Shown: positions 1 through 5,203 of the stretch, piece after piece
How positions within the stretch are numbered: position 1 is the first letter of the stretch
How the letters are laid out: each line of letters starts with the position of its first letter
DNA from: CAYLLT01 sp964591605
Lineage (GTDB): Bacteria > Planctomycetota > Phycisphaerae > UBA1845 > PWPN01
Reading direction: 5' to 3'
Assembly (NCBI GenBank): GCA_964591605.1
Contig: CAZQEN010000342.1
Location: 1-8,139, forward strand
DNA length: 8,139 bases
Made by a program: the position numbers and the translations under genes
Notes under the pieces: model-generated
What the model was told of the DNA's origin: nothing
What the model saw: the letters and a program-made list of their open reading frames with translations, nothing else
The model's database searches: none

Positions 1-1
1 C

Positions 2-67
2 ACCGACGCAACGATCCGCCGCTTCCCCCGCCGTCCAGCCATCAAGCCCCAGAGCGTCGAGACCTGA
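2..67 (+). CDS. Possible C-terminal tail of an upstream gene (partial)
   Basis: Frame 2 is open from the window edge to a TGA at 65-67 and encodes about 21 residues ending in IKPQSVET. By hand count 18 of 21 codons end in G or C, which fits this genome's coding style better than the competing frames. The piece is too short to assign a family. Two minus-strand frames are also open here, so this may not be the coding frame. If it is real, the upstream gene ends about 160 bases before the transpeptidase. Confidence 0.3.
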   Translation, partial: TDATIRRFPRRPAIKPQSVET

Positions 68-115
68 GCACGCGTCCGAAACCTCACTTTTACCTCGACC
101 ACCTTTTGCTTTTTC

Positions 116-143
116 TTGCAAAGCGCGCATCGCGCGATATCTT
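116..143 (+). promoter_or_regulatory. Candidate promoter for the L,D-transpeptidase gene
   Basis: TTGCAA (116-121) and TATCTT (138-143) are separated by 16 bases, each matching the sigma-70 consensus at 4 of 6 positions. They lie in the most AT-rich stretch upstream of the transpeptidase. A perfect inverted repeat, GCGCG-CAT-CGCGC (123-135), sits in the spacer and could be an operator or chance in GC-rich DNA. Assigned by eye only. Confidence 0.3.
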
Positions 144-216
144 ACGTGTGGAGCGCGGCCGATCTGTGTCTCCACCGGGTTCTCACAACGCAGCGGGGTG
201 GCGAAAGGCGACCAGC

Positions 217-222
217 AAGGAG
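217..222 (+). promoter_or_regulatory. Shine-Dalgarno AAGGAG deciding a TTG start
   Basis: A full AAGGAG lies 8 bases before TTG at 231-233. The longer in-frame GTG at 198 has no comparable purine run before it. This supports translation from TTG 231, removing 11 residues from the longest reading frame. Confidence 0.6.
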
Positions 223-230
223 TGCGAATC

Positions 231-1325
231 TTGGCCCGTCGACGATCGCGGCGTCGGTTCCTGACCCGCCCACTACCCCTGTTCACCGCCATCATCGGAG
301 TTGCTGCGCTCTCCTACGGCCTGTGGCCGTCGGGCAAGAGCGATGTCCGCGCCACCCGGCTCATGAGCGAGGTGGAGCCGCAGGCCCCGGCCCTGCGCCC
401 GAAGTCGTCGCCCATGAATTCGGGTCAGTCGCCGGCCGCCGCGCCCTCCGCCGCACCCGCCGCGCCCGCCGCGAAGAATACGGCAACGCCCGTCCAGCCC
501 CCGCCGGAAACGCGGGTCCAGATGCCCGCCCCGCCCACGACGCAGCCCACCGTGAGCCGCCCGCCCTCGGCCCAGAAGGCCGATACCGCTGACTTCGAGG
601 CGGGGATGGCCGCGAAGTCTCGAAACGAGCTGCTCGCCGCCCGCGAGATGCTCAACCGGGCCCTGTACGGCGGTGCACTGACCGAGCGGCAGATGGTCAC
701 GGCCCGTCAGGCGCTCGTCGAGCTGGCCGATCAGACCATCTTCTCGCCCGGCGTCGTGTCGGGCGATCCGCTCGTCGAAAGCCACCAGGTGGCCATCGGT
801 GACACGCTCGGCAAACTCGCCAAACAGTACAAGGTGTCGGAGGATCTCCTGGCCGAGGTCAACCGCATCAAGGACAAGCACTTCATCCGTCAGGGCATGC
901 GGCTGAAGGTCATCAAGGGCCCGTTCCACGCCCTGGTCACCAAGTCCGATCACACACTTCACCTGTTCCTGAGCGATGTTTACGTGCGCTCCTACCGGGT
1001 CGCCCTGGGCGCCGAGGGCAAGACGCCCACCGGCAAGTGGCGGGTGACCTCGCGGCAGGCCAATCCCGGCTGGGTCGATCCCCAGGCGGGCAAACGCTAT
1101 CACCCCGACGACCCGGCCAATCCCATCGGTGAGTACTGGATCGGGCTGGAGGGGATCGAGGGGGCGGCGATGGGGGCGTTCGGCTACGGCATCCACGGCA
1201 CCAACGAACCGGACACGATCGGCCAGGATGTCTCGCTGGGGTGCATCCGGCTGGCCCCGGAGGACATCGCGGTCGTCTACAAGCTGCTGCTGCCCGGCGC
1301 CTCGTTCGTGACGACGGCGGAGTGA
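231..1325 (+). CDS. LysM-containing L,D-transpeptidase (YkuD fold), membrane-anchored
   Basis: Peptidoglycan cross-linking enzyme of the YkuD family, expected to join stem peptides or attach proteins to the wall, on the outer face of the cytoplasmic membrane. Numbered from the TTG start (364 aa): an Arg-rich N-terminus is followed by one hydrophobic segment (about 16-32), which looks like a type II anchor. Then come a Pro/Ala-rich linker (about 47-115), a helical TPR-like stretch (about 122-172), a LysM domain (about 184-228, with the GDTL...K..V motif) and the catalytic domain (about 233-362). The active-site signature is intact: HGT with His322, then SLGCIR with Cys338 and Arg340. TPTGKW upstream of the signature is also typical. 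Start chosen from the AAGGAG at 217-222; GTG 198 is the alternative. The gene appears monocistronic. The family assignment is firm; the exact reaction (3-3 cross-link, lipoprotein attachment or other) is not determinable. Confidence 0.92.
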   Translation: MARRRSRRRFLTRPLPLFTAIIGVAALSYGLWPSGKSDVRATRLMSEVEPQAPALRPKSSPMNSGQSPAAAPSAAPAAPAAKNTATPVQPPPETRVQMPAPPTTQPTVSRPPSAQKADTADFEAGMAAKSRNELLAAREMLNRALYGGALTERQMVTARQALVELADQTIFSPGVVSGDPLVESHQVAIGDTLGKLAKQYKVSEDLLAEVNRIKDKHFIRQGMRLKVIKGPFHALVTKSDHTLHLFLSDVYVRSYRVALGAEGKTPTGKWRVTSRQANPGWVDPQAGKRYHPDDPANPIGEYWIGLEGIEGAAMGAFGYGIHGTNEPDTIGQDVSLGCIRLAPEDIAVVYKLLLPGASFVTTAE

Positions 1326-1366
1326 GGGCATCGCGGATTTCGAATTGCGGATTTCGGATTTGCCCT
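1325..1366. repeat. Short AT-rich repeat cluster (GCGGATTTCG units) bounded by an inverted repeat
   Basis: GCGGATTTCG occurs at 1333-1342 and again at 1347-1356, followed by a partial unit CGGATTT (1355-1361). A TTCGAA palindrome lies at 1339-1344. The block is closed by a 6-bp perfect inverted repeat, AGGGCA (1325-1330) and TGCCCT (1361-1366). Its minus strand reads QIRNPQFEIRD, a peptide pattern I recognise from spurious ORFs over dispersed intergenic repeats in several environmental phyla. The hairpin ends just after the transpeptidase stop, so it may double as a 3' end structure, but no T-run follows. Confidence 0.45.
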
Positions 1367-1394
1367 GATCCGGTCACATGCCCGTAGCGGGCGC

Positions 1395-1404
1395 TACCAT
1401 CCGC
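1395..1404 (+). promoter_or_regulatory. Candidate -10 box (TACCATCCGC) before the MazG-like gene
   Basis: TACCAT matches TATAAT at 4 of 6 positions. The 13-base context GCTACCATCCGCG (1393-1405) recurs with one change at 1843-1855, before the next gene. A weak CGGTCA lies 18 bases upstream. The distance to the ATG (about 10 bases after the box) would imply a very short or absent leader, so the assignment is tentative. Confidence 0.3.
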
Positions 1405-1414
1405 GAGGAGTGTC

Positions 1415-1765
1415 ATGCCTGACGATCGGGATACCACCGTCGGCGCGCTGCGGGATGAGATCGCCCGGTTCATCCGCGAGCGCGACTGGGAACAGTTTCA
1501 CGACCCCAAGAACCTCTCGATCGCCATCGCCACCGAGGCGGCCGAGCTGATGGAACACTTCCGGTGGATCAAGAACGACCCGTCGCGCGAGCTGGTCAGG
1601 GACCCGAAGGTCCGGGCCGAGGTGGCCGAGGAGCTGGCCGACGTGCTGGCGTTCGCGCTGTCGTTCGCCAATGCGGCGGATATCGACATCACCACCGCGC
1701 TGCGGGCCAAGATGGCCAAGAACGCGCGGAAGTACCCGGCCGAGGATTACAAGGGGCGGTATTGA
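1415..1765 (+). CDS. MazG-like nucleotide pyrophosphohydrolase (dCTPase/RS21-C6 type)
   Basis: Small all-alpha NTP pyrophosphohydrolase. Enzymes of this type hydrolyse (d)NTPs to the monophosphate and pyrophosphate in the cytoplasm, cleaning the nucleotide pool; dCTP and modified dCTP are favoured by the closest characterised relatives. The 116-aa length is normal for the single-domain family. Seen in sequence: W25..F28-H29-x-P31-K32-N33-L34, the first metal motif E41xxE44 and the second E73xxD76, 28 residues apart, as expected for the ExxE...ExxD magnesium site. The C-terminal helix ends in a KNARKYP motif (102-108), typical of the family. GAGGAG (1405-1410) lies four bases before the ATG. 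Codon use is strongly host-like (about 90% GC at third positions by hand count). It stands alone, with a hairpin-like element after its stop. Substrate is inferred. Confidence 0.9.
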   Translation: MPDDRDTTVGALRDEIARFIRERDWEQFHDPKNLSIAIATEAAELMEHFRWIKNDPSRELVRDPKVRAEVAEELADVLAFALSFANAADIDITTALRAKMAKNARKYPAEDYKGRY

Positions 1766-1768
1766 GCC

Positions 1769-1788
1769 GCATTGCACATGGTGCATGC
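1769..1788 (+). other. Stem-loop just after the MazG-like gene
   Basis: GCATTGCAC (1769-1777) and GTGCATGC (1781-1788) can pair around an ATG loop with one bulged T, starting 3 bases after the stop codon. No T-run follows, so it is not a standard intrinsic terminator. It could protect the mRNA 3' end or be a small dyad operator. Confidence 0.3.
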
Positions 1789-1844
1789 AAAGCGTAGTCA
1801 GGCAGAGCGCCGCCACGTATGATATCCGGGAGCAGCCCGGGTGC

Positions 1845-1854
1845 TACGATCCGC
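1845..1854 (+). promoter_or_regulatory. Candidate -10 box (TACGATCCGC) before the helical protein/HNH pair
   Basis: TACGAT (4 of 6 to TATAAT) sits in GCTACGATCCGCG, nearly identical to the element before the MazG-like gene. It lies 34 bases before the preferred ATG at 1879, with GGAG in between. No convincing -35 box is visible. Confidence 0.35.
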
Positions 1855-1865
1855 GCAGGGATTTC

Positions 1866-1869
1866 GGAG
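1866..1869 (+). promoter_or_regulatory. Shine-Dalgarno GGAG selecting ATG 1879
   Basis: GGAG lies 9 bases before ATG 1879. The longer frame starting at ATG 1819 would place its first residues across the candidate promoter, and those 20 residues do not resemble the rest of the family. Confidence 0.5.
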
Positions 1870-1878
1870 ACCAAGCTC

Positions 1879-2100
1879 ATGACCGTCGTTTCGGCACCGT
1901 CCGACTGGGTGGAGTCCGTCAGTCGGCTTCGACCGCCGCCGAAGGCGAACCAGCGGTTGCAGGAGCTCATGGATCGTAACAACGAGGGGCTCCTGAGCGA
2001 CGACGGGCGGTCTCAGTTGGAGGCCTTCGTCGAGCTCAGCGAGACACTCTCGCTGGTCCGCGCGGAGGCCCTTCACCTCCTCGGGCGTGGGGCGCCGTGA
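1879..2100 (+). CDS. Small helical protein, normally paired with an HNH endonuclease
   Basis: 73 aa from ATG 1879, chosen over ATG 1819 because of GGAG at 1866-1869. The body reads as a short linker with RLRPPPK followed by two amphipathic helices: RLQELMDRNNEG..LSDDGRSQLEAFVELSE and LSLVRAEALHLLG. I recognise this pattern (PP.....LQ.LMD.N.EG.L...E...LE..VELSE..SL.RA.AL.LLG) as a family common in Planctomycetota and Cyanobacteria, usually encoded just before a small HNH endonuclease. No function is established that I know of; an antitoxin, antidote or chaperone-like role for the HNH partner is inference from the pairing. Its TGA overlaps the next gene's GTG by four bases (GTGA, 2097-2100), implying translational coupling. 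Here the HNH partner is truncated, so the protein may be orphaned. Confidence 0.75.
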   Translation: MTVVSAPSDWVESVSRLRPPPKANQRLQELMDRNNEGLLSDDGRSQLEAFVELSETLSLVRAEALHLLGRGAP

Positions 2101-2189
2101 GCGTTCCAGACACACTTCGAGAGCAGGTCGAGCGGCGTGCCGGCGGACGCTGCGAATACTGCCGCATGCACCAGGCCCTGCAGGGCGGA
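2097..2189 (+). pseudogene. 5' remnant of an HNH endonuclease gene
   Basis: The first 31 codons match the conserved N-terminus of a small HNH endonuclease family: VPDTLREQV..RAGGRCEYCRMHQALQG. The zinc-binding CxxC is present (Cys19, Cys22). In the intact family the next residues lead into the catalytic histidine segment (a T-F-H-x-E-H-like motif) and a later CPxCN half-finger. None of that follows here; the frame continues into a hydrophobic signal sequence. The piece therefore cannot be a working nuclease. The gene start (GTG 2097) overlaps the stop of the small helical protein, exactly as in intact pairs. The approximate junction, near 2185-2192, is placed by eye. Confidence 0.7.
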
Positions 2190-3869
2190 AGAACCCCCAT
2201 CATCATCCTGGCGGGTATTCTGATGCTGTCCCACATCGCTCAAAACGTGTCTGCACTCGCCCCCGATCTGGTCATTGTGAACGCCGTCGTCCGCACGATG
2301 GACGCCGCCCGGCCGTCGGCGGAGGCGGTTGCGGTGCTGGACGGCCGGATCGCGGCCGTGGGATCGTCGGCGGAGATCCGTGCTCTCGCCGGGCCGCAGA
2401 CGCGCGTGATCGACGCGGGCGGGAAGCTGGTGCTGCCCGGGTTCAATGATGCGCACGTGCACTTTCTGATGGGCGGGTTCTCGCTCTCACAGGTGGATCT
2501 GCGCGAGGCGCGGTCGCCCGAGGAGATGGCCCGGCAACTGGGCGAGTACGCCGGGAGGCTGCCCAAAGGACGATGGATCCTCGGCGGGAGTTGGGATCAT
2601 GAGAAATGGCCGGGCGCGCCGCTGCCGACGCGGCAGATGATCGACGCCGCCACACCGGACCATCCGGTGCTGGTCAGCCGGCTCGACGGGCACATGACGC
2701 TGGCGAATTCGCTTGCGTTGAAACTCGCGGGCGTCACGAAAGAGACGCCCGAGCCGCCCGGCGGCGTGATCGTGCGCGATCCGGCCACCGGCGAGCCCAC
2801 GGGCGTGCTCAAGGATGCCGCCGAAGACCTCATCGCCCGCGTGATTCCCGAAAAAACGTTCGACGAGAAGCATGCCGCCGCCCGGGCCGCGACGCGGTAC
2901 GCCGCGAAGTGGGGCGTGACGAGTCTGACTGACGTGTCGGCCGGCGACGATGTGGGGCTCTATCAGTACATGCTCGAACGCGGCGAGCTCAAGACGCGCA
3001 TCTACGCCGTCCGATCGATCGTGTCCTGGGAGGTGCTGGCGAAGACCGGCGTGCGGGCCGCGTTCGGGAGCGACATGCTGCGCATCGGCGGGCTCAAGGG
3101 ATTCTCTGACGGCAGCCTCGGTTCCACGACCGCGCTCTTCTTTGAACCCTACAACGATGCGCCCGGTACGCGCGGCCTTCTCTTCGACCAGATGCTGCCC
3201 GAGGGCGTCATGCTCGAGCGCGTACTCGGCGCCGACCGCGCGGGCCTGCAGGTGATGATTCACGCGATCGGCGACGAAGCCAACGCGAGGATCCTCGATA
3301 TCTATCAGCAGGTGGCCGAGCGAAACGGCGCTCGCGACCGGCGCTTCCGCATCGAGCACGCCCAGCACATCCGGCCGGTCGACATCCCGCGTTTCGGCCG
3401 CCAGAAGGTCATCGCCTCGATGCAGCCCTACCACGCGGCGGACGACGGCCGGTGGTGCGAGAAGCGCATCGGCCCGCAGCGCTCGAAAACCACTTACGCC
3501 TTCCGGTCGCTGCTGGACGCCGGGGCGACGCTCGCCTTCGGCTCCGACTGGACGGTCGCCCCGCTCAATCCCCTGACGGGCATCAAAGCCGCCGTCACGC
3601 GCCAGACGCTCGACGGCCGGCACCCCGGCGGCTGGATCCCCGAGCAGAAGATCACGCTCGACGAGGCCGTCCGCGCCTACACCGTCGGCAGCGCCTATGC
3701 CGAGTTCGCCGACCACGTCAAAGGCACGCTCGCCCCCGGCAAACTCGCCGACCTGGTCGTCCTCGACCGCGACATCTACCGGATCGACCCCGCCGAGATC
3801 GACCAGGCGCGGGTGGTGATGACGGTGATGGACGGAAAAGTCATCCATGAAGACGGTGCCCTGCGATAG
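2097..3869 (+). CDS. YtcJ-type amidohydrolase, exported, fused in frame behind an HNH N-terminus
   Basis: Metal-dependent amidohydrolase of the YtcJ/Amidohydro_3 type, related to N-substituted formamide deformylases; the substrate cannot be read from sequence. The uninterrupted frame is 590 aa. Residues 1-31 are an HNH remnant. A hydrophobic segment follows (33-48), ending near a VSA site at 51-53, which resembles a signal peptide and suggests periplasmic activity. Hydrolase hallmarks are intact: HVH (His120, His122), KGFSDGS with Lys334 (metal-bridging lysine region), HAIGD (His389), EHAQ (His421) and FGSDW with Asp484, then APLNPL. The C-terminal small beta domain closes with GKLADLVVLD...V.MTVMDGKVIHEDG, so the enzyme end is complete. 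Alternative internal starts are ATG 2166, which would give a plausible signal peptide, and ATG 2223; neither has a clear ribosome site. If the full frame is used, expression depends on the helical-protein promoter by translational coupling. Confidence 0.88.
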   Translation: MSVPDTLREQVERRAGGRCEYCRMHQALQGGRTPIIILAGILMLSHIAQNVSALAPDLVIVNAVVRTMDAARPSAEAVAVLDGRIAAVGSSAEIRALAGPQTRVIDAGGKLVLPGFNDAHVHFLMGGFSLSQVDLREARSPEEMARQLGEYAGRLPKGRWILGGSWDHEKWPGAPLPTRQMIDAATPDHPVLVSRLDGHMTLANSLALKLAGVTKETPEPPGGVIVRDPATGEPTGVLKDAAEDLIARVIPEKTFDEKHAAARAATRYAAKWGVTSLTDVSAGDDVGLYQYMLERGELKTRIYAVRSIVSWEVLAKTGVRAAFGSDMLRIGGLKGFSDGSLGSTTALFFEPYNDAPGTRGLLFDQMLPEGVMLERVLGADRAGLQVMIHAIGDEANARILDIYQQVAERNGARDRRFRIEHAQHIRPVDIPRFGRQKVIASMQPYHAADDGRWCEKRIGPQRSKTTYAFRSLLDAGATLAFGSDWTVAPLNPLTGIKAAVTRQTLDGRHPGGWIPEQKITLDEAVRAYTVGSAYAEFADHVKGTLAPGKLADLVVLDRDIYRIDPAEIDQARVVMTVMDGKVIHEDGALR

Positions 3870-3872
3870 AAT
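3867..3872 (+). promoter_or_regulatory. Candidate -10 box TAGAAT
   Basis: TAGAAT matches TATAAT at 5 of 6 positions and overlaps the TAG stop of the amidohydrolase. It lies 53 bases before the next start codon. No good -35 is visible. It would let the next gene be transcribed separately. Confidence 0.3.
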
Positions 3873-3925
3873 GTGGACTGGGAAACCGTGCAACGCATTC
3901 TCACGACCGCACCGCAGGGTGAGCG

Positions 3926-4228
3926 ATGAGCCGACATGCCGCCTGGATTGAATTCGTCGGAGAGTACAGGGCACTGCTCGCCGAGACGGGACTCCCACCC
4001 ATCGCATTTCGATCAGAGGGACGTCTTCGTGAGTTGTTGACAGAGGGCTCCACATGTAACGCACAGGGCGAGCGGGCAACACTCACGGAACTTGATTCAG
4101 CGCAGTGGAAGGCGCTGGAGCGGTTTGCCGAGCACTTTTTTCGAGAGTTCGAATCGTGGGCGCCCCTCGATCTGTTTCGCGCATTCAGCCGGGAGCTGCA
4201 GCGGCGCGGCGGCAGCGTGCGGTGGTAA
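3926..4228 (+). CDS. Conserved small hypothetical protein
   Basis: 100 aa, ATG preceded by AGGGTG (3916-3921). Function unknown. The layout is an N-terminal helix (AAWIEFVGEYRALLAETGLP), a middle FRSEGRLRELLTEG stretch, and a helical C-terminal half containing LDSAQWKALERFAEHFFREFES. The pattern EYR.LL..TGLP...(R/S)E.R.R.LL..G......L..LD..Q(W/Y).AL.......(Y/F)F resembles a family of uncharacterised Planctomycetota proteins I have seen, some of which lack any partner. There is no signal peptide or membrane segment, so it is probably cytoplasmic. About 34 of 100 codons end in A or T, against about 11 of 116 in the MazG-like gene, so the gene may be a more recent arrival or weakly expressed. It lies 63 bases upstream of the HigA-type antitoxin, but it does not look like a RelE/HigB toxin. 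Confidence 0.75.
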   Translation: MSRHAAWIEFVGEYRALLAETGLPPIAFRSEGRLRELLTEGSTCNAQGERATLTELDSAQWKALERFAEHFFREFESWAPLDLFRAFSRELQRRGGSVRW

Positions 4229-4291
4229 TCAACGGCTCAGCGCGAACTCGTGGAGGCACAGCGGCGCATATCTCGCTTCTGTGGTGAGATG

Positions 4292-4666
4292 ATGGTAATC
4301 AAGCCGATCAGAAACGAGCGGGATCATCGACGGGCGCTCAAGGAGATCGACCGGCTCATGGACGCCAGGCCGGGCACGCCCGAGGGCGACCGGCTGGACG
4401 TGCTGGTGACGCTGGTCGAGGCATGGGAAGAGAAACACCATCCCATCGATCCTCCGGACCCCGTGGAGGCCATCCTGTTTGCGATGGAGCAGCGCGGACT
4501 GTCGCGGCGCGACCTGGAGCCGTTCATCGGCAGCCGCGCCCGCGTGGCCGAGGTGTTGAACCACAAAAGGCCGCTGACGCTGGCCATGATCCGCAGGCTG
4601 CACGCGGGCCTGGGCATCCCCGCGGACGTGTTGATCCGCGAATGTGCGGGAGTTCACTCAAACTGA
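4292..4666 (+). CDS. HigA-type antitoxin / HTH regulator (orphan)
   Basis: 124 aa from ATG 4292; ATG 4289 is adjacent and cannot be excluded, and GTG 4250 would add a non-conserved leader. This is the HigA-like family with an N-terminal IKPIR...(R/Y)..AL..I..LMDA.PGTPEGD.LDVL.TLVEA segment, the signature EEKHHPIDPPDPVEAI (46-61) and a C-terminal helix-turn-helix (about 62-109: LSRRDLEPFIGSRARVAEVLN..RPLTLAMIRRLH..LGIPADVLI). Such proteins bind DNA, repress their own operon and neutralise a HigB/RelE-type mRNA-cleaving toxin usually encoded immediately upstream. No RelE-fold gene is visible upstream or downstream, so the protein appears solitary; it may act as a stand-alone regulator or protect against toxins encoded elsewhere. 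Its stop is 13 bases before the next start, suggesting cotranscription. Confidence 0.85.
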   Translation: MVIKPIRNERDHRRALKEIDRLMDARPGTPEGDRLDVLVTLVEAWEEKHHPIDPPDPVEAILFAMEQRGLSRRDLEPFIGSRARVAEVLNHKRPLTLAMIRRLHAGLGIPADVLIRECAGVHSN

Positions 4667-4679
4667 GAGTTGGCGGCCG

Positions 4680-5174
4680 GTGTCGATCCCTCTGAGTTAT
4701 CTCAGCCTCGACCCGGAAACCCACTGGTTCTTCTACCGCGACGACTTCAGGCCTATGAGCGAAGCGGACCGGCGGCAGATCCGGCCGCTGGATGAGGCGT
4801 CGAGCCGGGCCGTGTGGGACCGGATCGTGGGCCAGCCGGTTCCCGCGACGGGGCTCGCGGAGCACGGCTGGCTGCCGGAATTGTGCGCTCAGGGCACACC
4901 GTTCGAGTGGCAAGAGGCGTGGAACGCCGGCGATGATTATTGGGCACAGTGCACGCTGCGCCCGCATCTGAACTGGCCCGACGAAGCGCCCGTGCTGTTC
5001 GTGGCGGGTCCGACGTGGAGCTTCGAGACCACGCTGGCCGTCTTTCTGCGCTGCTGGCGGGCGTTCCTGCTGGCCGACGACGAGGGGCCGCTGCTGGCCA
5101 GTCTCGAATACCCCGAGGTCGTGAGGTTTCATCCCACCGGCAGTGGCCGCATCGGCCGGCGGCTGGCGAGCTGA
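4680..5174 (+). CDS. DUF2947-like protein of unknown function
   Basis: 164 aa from GTG 4680 (SIPLSYLSLD). The upstream in-frame GTG 4644 would overlap the antitoxin gene and adds 12 unsupported residues. Similar to the DUF2947 pattern: an initial Y.SLD followed by W.F...D..P(M/V)(S/P)E.D...I(R/K)PL....(S/A)..(V/L)W (16-48), and the C-terminal V..F.R.WR(A/N)FL..DD.GPLL.......V.F...G block (121-154), rich in aromatic and acidic residues. Soluble, with no signal peptide. Biochemical role unknown. The family is often sporadic among bacteria and has been seen in varied contexts; the possible link to the adjacent antitoxin is only co-orientation. No strong ribosome site precedes GTG 4680. The gene converges with the DUF4058 gene, leaving 29 bases between the two stops. 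Confidence 0.7.
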   Translation: MSIPLSYLSLDPETHWFFYRDDFRPMSEADRRQIRPLDEASSRAVWDRIVGQPVPATGLAEHGWLPELCAQGTPFEWQEAWNAGDDYWAQCTLRPHLNWPDEAPVLFVAGPTWSFETTLAVFLRCWRAFLLADDEGPLLASLEYPEVVRFHPTGSGRIGRRLAS

Positions 5175-5203
5175 AAACAAGCGGTCTTGCGCCTCACCTC
5201 GGC

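Noticed and set aside
2..67. Minus-strand reading of the first bases as a gene start (MAGRRGKRRIVASV)
   Set aside because: No ribosome site and too short; the plus-strand tail in frame 2 has better third-position GC.
273..1331. Long minus-strand open frame opposite the transpeptidase
   Set aside because: Low-complexity Arg/Gly/His-rich translation, antisense to a gene with clear catalytic motifs; a typical high-GC shadow.
1819..1878. Longer N-terminus for the 73-aa helical protein from ATG 1819
   Set aside because: It overlaps the candidate promoter, has no ribosome site, and the added residues do not fit the family, whereas ATG 1879 has GGAG at a normal distance.
2487..4082. 531-codon minus-strand open frame opposite the amidohydrolase
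   Set aside because: Shadow of a well-conserved enzyme on the plus strand; composition is not protein-like and no family is recognisable.
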